A stretch of DNA of 64,000 bases, taken from Aestuarierythrobacter sp037968495 (GTDB taxonomy: Bacteria > Pseudomonadota > Alphaproteobacteria > Sphingomonadales > Sphingomonadaceae). Both the position numbers and the translations under genes were made by a program. This document shows, in pieces, positions 16,669 to 25,488 of this stretch; positions within the stretch are counted from its first letter, which is position 1, and the number at the start of each line of letters is the position of its first letter. A model generated the notes under the pieces. It did not search any database. It was not told where the DNA came from and saw only the letters and a program-made list of their open reading frames with translations. Where the stretch lies: assembly GCA_037968495.1 (NCBI GenBank), contig JBBKVP010000067.1, forward strand, positions 1 through 64,000, in the 5' to 3' direction.

Positions 16669-18048
16669 CTAGTCCCGGTAACAGACCTTCTTGACCGTCG
16701 CGACAATGCGTGGCGTGTCGATCAGGGCGAGCTTTTCCAGGTTTGCAGCATAAGGCAGCGGCACATCTTCGTCCGTCACCCGCAGTACGGGCGCATCAAG
16801 ATGGTCGAAGCCTTCTTCCATGCAAATCGTCGCGACTTCCGAAGCGATTGAACAGGTCGGCCAGCCTTCTTCGGCAATGATCAGGCGGTTCGTCTTGGCC
16901 AGACTGGTAAGGATCGCTTCCTTATCGAGCGGGCGCAATGTGCGCAGGTCGATTACTTCAGCGTCTATGCCCTCGCCTGCCAGTTCTTCTGCCGCTTCGA
17001 GTGCCAGACCGACTGCGATGGAATATGAGACGATGGTTACGTCCGCGCCTTCGCGCATAATCCGCGCTTTGCCGATTGGAATCACATGATCATCCATTTC
17101 GGGTAGCTCGTATGTGCGCCCGTAAACGAGTTCATTCTCCAGGAATACAACCGGATCATCGCAGCGGATCGCAGCCTTCATCAGGCCCTTCGCATCTGAC
17201 GAGTCGTACGGCGCAATAACGATCAGACCCGGCACGCTGGCGTACCAAGGTGCATAGTTCTGACTGTGCTGTGCGCCCACGCGGCTTGCGGCTCCATTGG
17301 GACCGCGGAACACAATCGGGCAGCGCATTTGGCCGCCGGACATGTAATTCGTTTTGGCCGCCGAATTGATGATGTGGTCAATCGCCTGCATGGCGAAGTT
17401 GAAGGTCATGAATTCAACAATTGGGCGCAGGCCGCCCATTGCGGCGCCAGCACCGATGCCGGCAAAGCCGTATTCGGTGATCGGCGTATCGATCACACGC
17501 TTGGGGCCGAATTCATCGAGCAGGCCCTGTGTGACCTTATAGGCGCCTTGGTATTCAGCGACTTCCTCGCCCATCACAAACACGCGGTCATCGCGGCGCA
17601 TTTCCTCGGCCATCGCGTCACGTAAGGCTTCGCGGACAGTAACGCTGGCCATGTTGGTGCCGTGCGGGATTTCGGGGGCAGCTTTCGGCTTGGGAGCTTC
17701 GGCGGGCTTGGTAATTTCAGCCTTGGATGCGTCTTGTCCGACGTCTTTGCCTTCACCATCGTCTGCTGTGGCCACCGCTGGAGTTGGAGCAGGTGCGGCA
17801 TGGTCGCCCTCGCCCGAGAGCGTCGCGATTACAGTGCCAACTGCGACATTTTCCGTACCTTCAGCTACCAATATCTGGCCGACAACACCGTCATCAATTG
17901 CTTCGAATTCCATTGTCGCCTTGTCAGTTTCAATCTCGGCAAGAATGTCACCGGTGGAAACTTCGTCGCCTTCTTTCACCAGCCACTTGGCGAGCGTACC
18001 CTCTTCCATTGTTGGCGAGAGCGCGGGCATTTTCAGTTCGACAGCCAT
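16669..18048 (-). CDS. pdhB: Pyruvate dehydrogenase E1 beta subunit with N-terminal lipoyl domain
   Basis: The 459-residue protein combines a lipoyl domain (residues 1-~80; lipoylated Lys in EIETDKATMEFEAI), an Ala/Pro-rich linker and an E1-beta domain (from NMASVTVREALRDAMAEEM, with MGEEVAEYQGAYKVTQGL). E1 alpha2beta2 decarboxylates pyruvate with TPP and passes the acetyl group to E2. An extra lipoyl domain on E1 beta is characteristic of alphaproteobacterial pdhB. ATG at 18048 begins the lipoyl domain (MAVELKMPALSPTMEEG) and follows the pdhA stop by a single base; E2 is not in this window. Confidence 0.95.
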   Translation of the reverse strand: MAVELKMPALSPTMEEGTLAKWLVKEGDEVSTGDILAEIETDKATMEFEAIDDGVVGQILVAEGTENVAVGTVIATLSGEGDHAAPAPTPAVATADDGEGKDVGQDASKAEITKPAEAPKPKAAPEIPHGTNMASVTVREALRDAMAEEMRRDDRVFVMGEEVAEYQGAYKVTQGLLDEFGPKRVIDTPITEYGFAGIGAGAAMGGLRPIVEFMTFNFAMQAIDHIINSAAKTNYMSGGQMRCPIVFRGPNGAASRVGAQHSQNYAPWYASVPGLIVIAPYDSSDAKGLMKAAIRCDDPVVFLENELVYGRTYELPEMDDHVIPIGKARIMREGADVTIVSYSIAVGLALEAAEELAGEGIDAEVIDLRTLRPLDKEAILTSLAKTNRLIIAEEGWPTCSIASEVATICMEEGFDHLDAPVLRVTDEDVPLPYAANLEKLALIDTPRIVATVKKVCYRD

Positions 18049-18049
18049 C

Positions 18050-19129
18050 TTAATACTCCCCCACCAGAATGTCGGTGTAGAGTTCCCGTGGCTCCGGCTC
18101 TGGTGAGCTTTCAGCAAAGTCGGCGGCGTCTGCGACGGTGGCGCGGATGCGTTTGTCGATGGCTTTTAAATCGTCTTCTGTCTTCCCGCGCTCGATCAGT
18201 TCTGTCTTCGCCCGCTCGATCGGATCGTTATTGCTGCGCTGTTCCTGAACCTCATCGCGAGTCCGGTACTTTGCCGGATCTGACATTGAGTGCCCGCGGT
18301 AGCGATATGTATTGAGTTCCATCAATACAGGGCCCTTGCCGCTGCGTACATGCTCGACCGCAATTTCAGCCGCCGAGCGCACAGCGAGAACGTCCATACC
18401 GTCCACATCCATGCCGGGAATCAAGAAAGCTGCGCCGCGGCGATAGAATTCGGTTTCCGCGCTGCTGCGCTTCACAGCGGTGCCCATCGCGTAGCCGTTA
18501 TTTTCGATCACAAAGATGATCGGCAGGTTCCACAGGCTAGCCATGTTGAATGTTTCATAGACCTGGCCTTGGTTGGCTGCGCCATCCCCGAAGTAGGCCA
18601 TGCAAACGCCGCCATCTTCGCGGTATTTGTGACCGAATGCGAGGCCTGCACCGAGCGGCACTTGCGCGCCGACAATGCCGTGTCCACCGAAGAACTTCTT
18701 CTCTGACGAGAACATATGCATCGACCCGCCTTTACCCTTCGATATGCCGGCGTCCCGGCCGGTCAACTCAGCCATAATAATTTTAGGGTCGAGACCGTAT
18801 GCGAGCATATGCCCGTGATCGCGGTAACCGGTAATGACGCTGTCTTCGCCGGGCTTCAGCGCCGATTGCAGGCCAACTGCCACTGCCTCTTGTCCGATGT
18901 AGAGGTGGCAGAAGCCGCCGATCAGGCCGAGGCCGTAAAGCTGGCCGGCCTTCTCTTCGAAGCGCCGAATGAGCAGCATCTGCTCGTAGAATTCCATCAG
19001 CTCGTCATCGCTTGCTTTGAAGCGGCCGCCCTTCACGTGGGCTTCCTGCAAGCTGCTCAGCGAGAAGTTCTCGTCGGGTACTGCAGTCTTCTTCGCGGGC
19101 TTCTTGCGAGTGCTGGGTTTCTTAGCCAA
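18050..19129 (-). CDS. pdhA: Pyruvate dehydrogenase E1 alpha subunit
   Basis: This 359-residue TPP-dependent subunit pairs with PdhB. It has a Lys-rich N-terminal tail, LLIRRFEEKAGQLYGLGLI, GYRDHGHMLAYG and the TPP motif running from GDGAANQGQ to ENNGYAMGT; YRYRGHSMSDP near the C terminus carries the regulatory loop region known from other E1 alphas. The gene directly precedes pdhB and lies downstream of ftsB, the standard eno-ftsB-pdhA-pdhB order of alphaproteobacteria. Confidence 0.96.
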   Translation of the reverse strand: MAKKPSTRKKPAKKTAVPDENFSLSSLQEAHVKGGRFKASDDELMEFYEQMLLIRRFEEKAGQLYGLGLIGGFCHLYIGQEAVAVGLQSALKPGEDSVITGYRDHGHMLAYGLDPKIIMAELTGRDAGISKGKGGSMHMFSSEKKFFGGHGIVGAQVPLGAGLAFGHKYREDGGVCMAYFGDGAANQGQVYETFNMASLWNLPIIFVIENNGYAMGTAVKRSSAETEFYRRGAAFLIPGMDVDGMDVLAVRSAAEIAVEHVRSGKGPVLMELNTYRYRGHSMSDPAKYRTRDEVQEQRSNNDPIERAKTELIERGKTEDDLKAIDKRIRATVADAADFAESSPEPEPRELYTDILVGEY

Positions 19130-19281
19130 GTGTTATTGTCCTCGAAATGTCGCTACGGCATCCATGTATGCTTTTAGCCTATAGGGGTAAGTCGGCTAGC
19201 TAGGCAATCACCCAGTCAGGCCCTGCATACGAAATTCTGAATGTTGAAATCGCGCCGAAACATTCCAGCGAAATTGGCGGC

Positions 19282-19593
19282 TCAATCGAGCTCCATCACC
19301 ACTTCGTCAGGATGAACATAACCCAAATTGCTGCGCAGCAATTCACCGACGAGATCAGGGTCAGCATTGCTGGGGTCAAGCAGATCGGTGCGGTTGCGAA
19401 GTTCGGCAGTCTGCGCCTGCAGTGTTGCAATTTGTGCGTTACGCTGTTCCAGCAGACGAACATTTTCGCCCCACGCTAGAACTCCGCTTGGGCCGGCGAA
19501 TGCAAATCCACCCATCAATAACAGCCCAATCAGAGCCAGGCCTTGATTGGCGTTGTCGCGCGGAGGACTCGGAGTGTTGGGTTTGCGCTTCAT
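19282..19593 (-). CDS. ftsB: FtsB/DivIC-family septum formation initiator
   Basis: The 103-residue bitopic protein has a short cytoplasmic Lys/Pro-rich N terminus, one membrane segment (LALIGLLLMGGFAFAGPSG), then a coiled coil (RLLEQRNAQIATLQAQTAEL) and a small end domain (LGYVHPDEVVMEL). FtsB-type proteins bridge FtsQ and FtsL in the division complex. It is upstream of pdhA with a 152-base gap, which may hold a pdhA promoter. Confidence 0.85.
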   Translation of the reverse strand: MKRKPNTPSPPRDNANQGLALIGLLLMGGFAFAGPSGVLAWGENVRLLEQRNAQIATLQAQTAELRNRTDLLDPSNADPDLVGELLRSNLGYVHPDEVVMELD

Positions 19594-19703
19594 TATTCTG
19601 TTAGAATCACATCTGAGTCTGCGTTACAAGTGAATAATCGGAAATAACGGCAATTTAGCGCGTTAATGCGGCAGGCTGGTCTCTCTTTGACAAGGATCAG
19701 GCT

Positions 19704-19733
19704 TTGACAACTCTCGGACAAATCCGCTATATA
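19704..19733 (+). promoter_or_regulatory. Probable sigma-70 promoter of hppD
   Basis: A perfect -35 hexamer TTGACA at 19704-19709 is followed after 18 bases by TATATA at 19728-19733. The hppD start codon is 33 bases further downstream, giving a short leader. A second partial TTGACA occurs 18 bases upstream (19687-19692) in a loose direct repeat. Confidence 0.65.
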
Positions 19734-19766
19734 GTTTCTGTTGAAACCAGTTTTAGGAATTAGTGA

Positions 19767-20867
19767 ATGGCCGACCTGTTTGAAAACCCGCTGGGCCTTG
19801 ACGGCTTCGACTTTGTCGAATTCAGTGCACCGGAAAAGGGCAAGCTTGAACCTGTTTTCGAAAGCATGGGCTTCACGCGGATTGCAACGCATCGGTCAAA
19901 GGATGTGCAACTGTGGCGTCAGGGCGGCATCAATCTGATCGCCAACTATGAAGCGCGCAGCCCAGCCGCCTATTTCTCGGCCGAACACGGCCCATCCGCT
20001 TGCGGTATGGGCTTCCGGGTCAAGGATGCGGTTGCGGCATATCACGCAGCAATCGAGCGCGGCGCTGAGCCCGTCCCTGTCAAAACCGGCCCCATGGAAC
20101 TGAACATCCCCGGCATTCGCGGCATCGGCAATTCAATCATCTATTTTGTCGATCGCTACGAAGGCGCGCCAATGGGTGACTTGTCGATCTATGACATCGA
20201 CTTCGTTTACGAAGAAGGCGTCGACCACAATCCGGCTGGCGCGGGTATGAAGGTGATCGATCACCTGACCCATAACGTTTATGGCGGGCGCATGGCCCAT
20301 TGGGCCGAGTTCTACGAACGCATCTTCAACTTCCGCGAAATCCGCTACTTCGATATTAAGGGCGAGTATACTGGCCTTACGTCAAAGGCGATGACAGCGC
20401 CCGACGGAAAAATCCGCATTCCTCTGAATGAAGAAGGCGCCAATGGTGGCGGTCAGATCGAGGAATATCTGCGCGAGTATAATGGCGAAGGCATCCAGCA
20501 CATCGCTTTGTCATGTGACGATCTCTATTCGTCATGGGACCAGTTGAAGGAATTTGGCACGCCCTTCGCCAGCGCTCCGCCCGCTACCTATTATGAACAG
20601 TTGGAAGAACGCCTGCCCGGCCACGGTGAAGATGTCGAAGGCTTGCAGCGACGCGGCATTTTGCTCGATGGATCAACCGAGAACAATGATCCACGTTTGC
20701 TGCTGCAAATCTTCGGACAAACATCCATCGGCCCCGTGTTCTTCGAATTCATCCAACGCAAGAAGGATGAAGGCTTTGGCGAAGGTAACTTCACCGCACT
20801 CTTCAAGAGCATCGAAGCCGATCAGATTAAGCGCGGTGCGCTGAAAACCGAGGAGCCGGTAGAATGA
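19767..20867 (+). CDS. hppD: 4-hydroxyphenylpyruvate dioxygenase
   Basis: This 366-residue non-haem iron enzyme converts 4-hydroxyphenylpyruvate to homogentisate in tyrosine catabolism. Iron ligands are seen as His in VIDHLTHNV, His in EGIQHIALSCDD, and Glu in PVFFEFIQRKKDEGFGEGNF, which is also the family's C-terminal signature. The N-terminal VOC-like domain is the non-catalytic half. It overlaps the next gene by ATGA, so hppD and the VOC protein are co-translated from the promoter at 19704. Confidence 0.95.
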   Translation: MADLFENPLGLDGFDFVEFSAPEKGKLEPVFESMGFTRIATHRSKDVQLWRQGGINLIANYEARSPAAYFSAEHGPSACGMGFRVKDAVAAYHAAIERGAEPVPVKTGPMELNIPGIRGIGNSIIYFVDRYEGAPMGDLSIYDIDFVYEEGVDHNPAGAGMKVIDHLTHNVYGGRMAHWAEFYERIFNFREIRYFDIKGEYTGLTSKAMTAPDGKIRIPLNEEGANGGGQIEEYLREYNGEGIQHIALSCDDLYSSWDQLKEFGTPFASAPPATYYEQLEERLPGHGEDVEGLQRRGILLDGSTENNDPRLLLQIFGQTSIGPVFFEFIQRKKDEGFGEGNFTALFKSIEADQIKRGALKTEEPVE

Positions 20868-21424
20868 GTAAGCATCCGATCAAGCTGGGCGGCGTCCATC
20901 ACGCAGCCTATCGTTGCAAAAACGCCAAGGAGACGGTCGAATGGTATGACCGCATCTTGGGCATGGAATATGTCTCGGCCTTCTCGGAGGACACGGTGCC
21001 CTCCACCGGCGAGCATGATCCCTACATGCATGTGTTCTTGGATGCGGGGAACAATAACGTCCTCGCATTCTTCGAACTGCCGACTCAAAAAGACATGGGC
21101 CGTGACGAGAACACACCTGCATGGGTGCAGCATTTGGCGTTCCGCGTCGGAAGCGAAGATGAACTACTCACGGCCAAGGCGCACATAGAAAGCGAAGGCG
21201 TCGACGTGCTCGGCCCGACGCATCACGGTATCTTCAAATCTATATATTTCTTTGACCCCAATGGTCACCGTGTTGAATTAGCGACGGATATAGGTACTGA
21301 CGAGCAATATGCTGAGCTGAAACGTGTCGCCATGCCGATGCTGAAAGAATGGAGTGAAACCAAAAAGGCGCCCCGCCATGCCGATTGGTTACATGCTGCG
21401 AATAAGGAGCCTGATCTTCCCTGA
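20864..21424 (+). CDS. VOC-superfamily (glyoxalase/dioxygenase-like) protein
   Basis: The 186-residue protein has a paired beta-alpha-beta-beta-beta fold: KLGGVHHAAYRCKNAKETVE at the start, WVQHLAFRVGSE in the middle and SIYFFDPNGHRVELATD near the end, with candidate metal ligands His14/15, His (QHLAF) and Glu (VELA). Coupling to hppD by a four-base overlap suggests a role in tyrosine or homogentisate breakdown, but the reaction is not identifiable; a lyase, isomerase or ring-cleavage dioxygenase are all possible. Confidence 0.75.
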   Translation: MSKHPIKLGGVHHAAYRCKNAKETVEWYDRILGMEYVSAFSEDTVPSTGEHDPYMHVFLDAGNNNVLAFFELPTQKDMGRDENTPAWVQHLAFRVGSEDELLTAKAHIESEGVDVLGPTHHGIFKSIYFFDPNGHRVELATDIGTDEQYAELKRVAMPMLKEWSETKKAPRHADWLHAANKEPDLP

Positions 21425-21480
21425 CTGGGCAAGGAACCTTTGCTAGCGTTGTGTCGTTATCATCTGAAACAGGGGATATC

Positions 21481-22410
21481 ATGCTAGCTGCAAAGACTGC
21501 GCCATTAGTACAATCTGAGACATCAGGCGAAAACTTCGACAAGACAGTAAATACGCTCGGCACTTTGCAAGACCAAGTGGTTGGCATGGCCGAGGGCTTT
21601 TTGCGCGCGCTGCCAAACATGGCAATCTCGCTGGTAATCCTGATACTGACTTGGGCAATTGCGAAGTTTGCCGTAAAAATTGCTGACAGGCTGATCGGCA
21701 AAACCGATATGCGGCCTAGTCTGCGAACTTTAATCGATACATTGGTTAGAATTGCGATCTGGATTGTCGGATTGATGATCGCGCTGGTCGTGGTCATGCC
21801 GGGCCTTACGCCTGCCGGTCTTATTGCCGGCCTGGGCATCGGTGCGGTCGCCATCGGCTTTGCATTCCAAGATATCTTCGAGAACTTCTTTGCGGGCATA
21901 TTAATTATGCTGCGCGAGAAAATGCGGATCGGTGACGTGATCGAATGCGAAGGTATCGTCGGTAAGGTCGAACGCATTACATTGCGCGAAACCTATGTTC
22001 GAAAGTTGTCGGGTGAGGTTACTCTCGTTCCAAATTCTATGCTCTTCAAAAACGCTGTCGAGATTCTCACGGATGATACCCAGCGCCGCCATGAGATCGT
22101 CGCAGGCGTGTCTTACGACACTGATCTCGATCAGGCCGCTGATGTCATCCGTAAGGCAGTGATGGGCGTTGATGCTGTAATCAAAGACAAGGGCGTCGAC
22201 GTATTCGCATGTGAATTCAATTCAAGCTCGGTCGACTTCAATGTCCGCTGGTGGGCTGGTTCAAAGCCGCGTGACATGCACGAAACTCGCGACGCGGTGA
22301 TCCGGGCGATCAAGCGTGCCTTGGACGATGCAGGGATCGAAATTCCATTCCCCTATGTCACGCACACCTTTAAAGAAGCCGGGCCGATCAAAGACCGCAA
22401 GGAAAGTTAA
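21481..22410 (+). CDS. mscS: Small-conductance mechanosensitive channel, MscS family
   Basis: The 309-residue protein has three N-terminal membrane segments, the pore helix region LIAGLGIGAVAIGFAFQDIFENFFAGI and the beta domain (IGDVIECEGIVGKVERITLRET), then an alpha/beta C-terminal domain. MscS channels open under membrane tension and release solutes during hypo-osmotic shock. I choose ATG 21481, preceded by AGGGG, over an in-frame GTG at 21451. Its 3' end overlaps the convergent neighbour by four bases. Confidence 0.93.
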   Translation: MLAAKTAPLVQSETSGENFDKTVNTLGTLQDQVVGMAEGFLRALPNMAISLVILILTWAIAKFAVKIADRLIGKTDMRPSLRTLIDTLVRIAIWIVGLMIALVVVMPGLTPAGLIAGLGIGAVAIGFAFQDIFENFFAGILIMLREKMRIGDVIECEGIVGKVERITLRETYVRKLSGEVTLVPNSMLFKNAVEILTDDTQRRHEIVAGVSYDTDLDQAADVIRKAVMGVDAVIKDKGVDVFACEFNSSSVDFNVRWWAGSKPRDMHETRDAVIRAIKRALDDAGIEIPFPYVTHTFKEAGPIKDRKES

Positions 22411-23144
22411 GTCTGGTCGGAAGTTAGACGATAGCGCGCCATAATTTCGTAATATGGCCGTGCTTCCTCCGCCAGTCTTTGTAAATCAGCCGGTAAACTC
22501 TTGCTCTGTGGTGTTGGCCGCGCGAAGCCTGTCGATGCCTCGACTATATCGTACCAGGCTGGCGCCCACACTCCGTCGCTTTCGCGCCTACCCGCGGGCC
22601 AAGAAAGCATCCGGTCGCTAAACGGGATCCCCAGTGCGGAACACAGAGTGGTTAGAACCCTGCGCGGTGAAGCAAGTACGTCTGCTGTGTCGACAACAGA
22701 TGGCGGCGCGCCCGTCATCTGAGCCGCACGGTCGAAAATCTCCGCTTGTTTCACTACTCCGATGGCGTCCAGATTGATGCCCGAATGTTTGCGGACATAA
22801 GACGCGATCACGTCAGCCGGATCGCGGATCAGGAATGCATTGGTGCAATCCGCCATCCAATCGAGGCCGATGCCGCCCAACATGTGATGGCACATATGCT
22901 TTTGATACCAAACGGCAGCACCGCCAGGGGCATCGCCGGTCATGTCAGCCGCAACATCACGCCAGTCGTTCGGCTGTGATGTCAGCACCTCTTCAGTCAT
23001 CGGGTGCTGCAATCCGGTTTCCGCCAGAAATGCCGCATAGAAAGGCTCGTCGCTCACAGCGCAATCGTCACGGTTTTCAAACGAGCGCATCATCGCCGTC
23101 GAGATATTGCGCGGGCCCGACCACATGGCGATCCTGATAGTCAT
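22407..23144 (-). CDS. P-loop sulfotransferase-like protein
   Basis: The 245-residue product starts with a PAPS-type P-loop (AMWSGPRNISTAMMRSFENR) and has a 3'-phosphate-binding-like segment (FLIRDPADVIASYVRKHSG), the two hallmarks of sulfotransferases. It starts inside the stop of the upstream aminotransferase-like gene (four-base overlap), so the pair is translationally coupled. As I recall, plant proteins called branched-chain-aminotransferase-like combine the same two domains; this should be checked. Acceptor substrate unknown. Confidence 0.75.
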   Translation of the reverse strand: MTIRIAMWSGPRNISTAMMRSFENRDDCAVSDEPFYAAFLAETGLQHPMTEEVLTSQPNDWRDVAADMTGDAPGGAAVWYQKHMCHHMLGGIGLDWMADCTNAFLIRDPADVIASYVRKHSGINLDAIGVVKQAEIFDRAAQMTGAPPSVVDTADVLASPRRVLTTLCSALGIPFSDRMLSWPAGRRESDGVWAPAWYDIVEASTGFARPTPQSKSLPADLQRLAEEARPYYEIMARYRLTSDQT

Positions 23145-24055
23145 GCGAAAGGATGCTCCCGTGCGTAGTCATCCTTCATATCGGCGTATGTTTCGGCCAT
23201 CAGTTTCGTCATCGGACCATTTTCATCAAGCGCGCGCCCGTCAATGGAGCGGACAGGCGTTACGCCGCCCATTGTGCCGGTGACAAACGCTTCGTCAGCG
23301 CTGATTACGTGATGCGGTGGGAATTGGCCTTGCGATAGTGCGGCTGCCCCGCCCCTGCAGGCATCGATAATATTCATCCGGGTGATCCCGTTGAAGCAGT
23401 ATGTGTCGCCTGAGGTGTATACTGTTCCGTCCTTCACCCAGAAGAAATTGGTCGCGTTGCAGCTCGCAATATTGCCATGCGGGTCGAGCATCAATGCCTC
23501 ATCCGCGCCGCCATCGATGGCTTCGAGTAAGGCGAGGATGTAATTCAGGCGGCTATGCGAATTCAGCCGCATGTCGAACATGTCAGGTCCGCTGGTGCGG
23601 ATACTCACGGTCTTCAAATTGAGGCCAGTCGCGACCGTTTGGGGCGGTGTCTTAAACTCAGCAGTGCAAGCAATCGTAGGCTTGCCAAGCGAGAAGCGCG
23701 GATCCTGATTGATGGATGATTTCGGACCGCGCGTAATCATGAGTCGCAAATGACCGCCATCTCGCATGTCGTTGGCATCTAGCAGACGCAGCAAGTCTGC
23801 TTTTAGCTCACCTTGCGTCTTGCCAACATCGAGCCTGATTTTTGCTGCGCCGGAATAGAGGCGGTCAAGATGTGCCTCGAGAAATAGAAGCGAGCCCTTG
23901 TGCAGCCTGAGACCTTCCCATACCCCGTCACCCAAACCGAACCCTGCATCAAAAATCGAAACTTTGGCTTCTCTGGTCGGGATAAGTTCGCTGTTCAAAA
24001 GAACGCACAGATTGGCGTTCCGCGGGTCTTCAGCAAAGTCTTGGCTACTGGCCAT
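23141..24055 (-). CDS. Class IV aminotransferase-fold protein lacking PLP-anchoring residues
   Basis: The 304-residue protein aligns along its length with branched-chain/D-amino acid aminotransferases (SIFDAGFGLGDGVWEGLRL, FLEAHLDRLYSGAAKI, FNGITRMNIIDA, EAFVTGTMGGVTPVRSIDG). However, the Schiff-base Lys position is Asn165 (RLNSHSRLNYILA, where family members have the Lys five residues before the conserved Leu) and the Glu that contacts the PLP ring nitrogen is Ser198 (GNIASCNATNFF). Ordinary transamination is therefore unlikely. ATG at 24055 is chosen; an in-frame start at 24067 exists. It is the first gene of the unit with the sulfotransferase-like gene. Confidence 0.8.
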   Translation of the reverse strand: MASSQDFAEDPRNANLCVLLNSELIPTREAKVSIFDAGFGLGDGVWEGLRLHKGSLLFLEAHLDRLYSGAAKIRLDVGKTQGELKADLLRLLDANDMRDGGHLRLMITRGPKSSINQDPRFSLGKPTIACTAEFKTPPQTVATGLNLKTVSIRTSGPDMFDMRLNSHSRLNYILALLEAIDGGADEALMLDPHGNIASCNATNFFWVKDGTVYTSGDTYCFNGITRMNIIDACRGGAAALSQGQFPPHHVISADEAFVTGTMGGVTPVRSIDGRALDENGPMTKLMAETYADMKDDYAREHPFA

Positions 24056-24076
24056 CAATCCCTCCAACCCAGAAAT

Positions 24077-24153
24077 TGGTGCGCCCGACTGGATTCGAAC
24101 CAGTGGCCTCCAGATTAGGAATCTGATGCTCTATCCGACTGAGCTACGGGCGC
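24077..24153 (-). tRNA. tRNA-Arg, anticodon CCT
   Basis: A full cloverleaf is visible on the minus strand: 7-base acceptor stem GCGCCCG/CGGGCGC, D-arm AGCTCAGTCGGATAGAGC, anticodon loop TTCCTAA giving CCT, and T-arm with GGTTCGAATCC. The 3' CCA is encoded (24079-24077). This tRNA reads AGG codons. Confidence 0.95.
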
Positions 24154-24202
24154 GCCCTCAATGAAGGCGAGTGATGTTTAGCAAGGCTTGCCGCGCTTGC
24201 AA

Positions 24203-24664
24203 TCAGTTCAGATCATCTGGCGAGACGATGGGGAATGGTAATGGGGTTACAGTGATACCTTCGTCGGCCAAATCCTGCGCCTCTTTTGGTGTGGCCTTGC
24301 CGTGAATCGCCATCTCGTCTTTGTCGCCGTAATGCATTGCCCGTGACGTATCGGCGAACTTGTCGCCAACCCATTCGCTTTTTTCAAGCGCCTTGGATTG
24401 CGCCTTAGACAGGGCTTCCAGCGCCTTGCTGACCTCGGGCGGCAGGTCGCCAGCGGTCATGCCGGTTGTTTCCTTTTTCGGCGCTGAGCTGGCATTGCCT
24501 TTGGCCTGCACGGCAGGTGCCATCAGAGCCTTGGCGACGTTGTGCGAGGCACATGTCGGGCAAATCACAAGCGAGCGTTCACGCTGACTTTCGAATTCGT
24601 CCGAAGAAGCGAACCAGCCTTCAAACCGGTGGCCATTGTCGCATGAGAGATCGAACACGATCAT
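24203..24664 (-). CDS. DUF1178 family protein
   Basis: The 153-residue protein starts with a small zinc-ribbon-like region (FDLSCDNGHRFEGWFASSDEF followed by ICPTCASHNVAKALMAP), a Lys/Ala-rich helical middle, and the conserved end KATPKEAQDLADEGITVTPLP. DUF1178 genes are widespread in alphaproteobacteria next to a carbon-nitrogen hydrolase and grxC, exactly as here. It overlaps the hydrolase stop by four bases. Function unknown. Confidence 0.88.
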   Translation of the reverse strand: MIVFDLSCDNGHRFEGWFASSDEFESQRERSLVICPTCASHNVAKALMAPAVQAKGNASSAPKKETTGMTAGDLPPEVSKALEALSKAQSKALEKSEWVGDKFADTSRAMHYGDKDEMAIHGKATPKEAQDLADEGITVTPLPFPIVSPDDLN

Positions 24665-25488
24665 TGCGCCGAAGCCCGGTGTAATGATCGTCGATTGGCT
24701 AGACTGGGCAGCTGTCGGCGAACTTTCGCGATCCTCTCCAGATCAATGTTCGCGAAACCGAGCCCGGCTTCTTCGTCGCCCATATCGAGCAAGACCTCAC
24801 CCCAAGGATCGACAACCAGCGAATGACCGTAAGTATCGCGTCCATCTTCATGCCGCCCAACTTGTGCGGCGGAAATCACAAAGGCACTGGCTTCGATTGC
24901 GCGGGCGCGCTGCATGATGTGCCAATGCGCCTTGCCTGTGGGGGCGGTGAATGCTGCGGGGATTGCAATGACATCACATTTGAGCCTGCCCAACGCATCA
25001 TAAAGCGCAGGAAAGCGAATGTCATAACAGATCGACAGGCCCAAGCGCCCGATGGGCGTATCTACCGCAACGACTTCGGCACCAGCCTCATAGGCGCTCG
25101 ACTCACGCCAACTTTCGCCGGTTTCCAAGTCCACATCGAACATGTGCATTTTGTCGTAACGCGCGGTGATTTCACCATCGGTGTCTATGAGGAAGGAGCG
25201 GTTTGCCCACTTTCCGTCGGGACGTTCGATGGCGAGTGATCCAAGCGCTACAGCAACTTGATGTTCATAGGCGGCCTCTCGCACGCCAGAGAGAACAGGA
25301 TTGGCGGATTCTGCGACAATGTTTGGCGTCGCCCTTTCGCGGTCCCGATCAAGCAGGCCGCACATCTCTGGAGTAAACAGCATGGTCGCCCCGCTCTCAC
25401 CAGCGTCTGCGATTGCGCGAACAACCGTGTCGCGATTGGCCAGAGGGTCGATGCCGCTGGTCATTTGCAGGAGGGCAATTTTTGGCAT
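24661..25488 (-). CDS. Carbon-nitrogen hydrolase, nitrilase superfamily (Nit1/Nit2-like amidase)
   Basis: The 275-residue enzyme shows the Glu-Lys-Cys triad: Glu in LFTPEMCGLL, Lys in ARYDKMHMFDVDL, and Cys in GLSICYDIRFPALYDALG. The pattern most resembles Nit1/Nit2 omega-amidase-type proteins, including the deaminated-glutathione amidase group that repairs a transaminase side product; that choice is by similarity. It follows grxC with a one-base stop/start overlap. Confidence 0.88.
   Translation of the reverse strand: MPKIALLQMTSGIDPLANRDTVVRAIADAGESGATMLFTPEMCGLLDRDRERATPNIVAESANPVLSGVREAAYEHQVAVALGSLAIERPDGKWANRSFLIDTDGEITARYDKMHMFDVDLETGESWRESSAYEAGAEVVAVDTPIGRLGLSICYDIRFPALYDALGRLKCDVIAIPAAFTAPTGKAHWHIMQRARAIEASAFVISAAQVGRHEDGRDTYGHSLVVDPWGEVLLDMGDEEAGLGFANIDLERIAKVRRQLPSLANRRSLHRASAQ

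Noticed and set aside
16663..16678. CCGGG/CCCGG hairpin between tadE and pdhB as a terminator
   Set aside because: The stem is only five bases, overlaps the pdhB stop and has no U-tract on either strand.
24077..24153. tRNA-Arg as an integration (att) site of a mobile element
   Set aside because: No integrase, no duplicated 3' tRNA end and no island-like gene content nearby; flanking genes are ordinary chromosomal ones.
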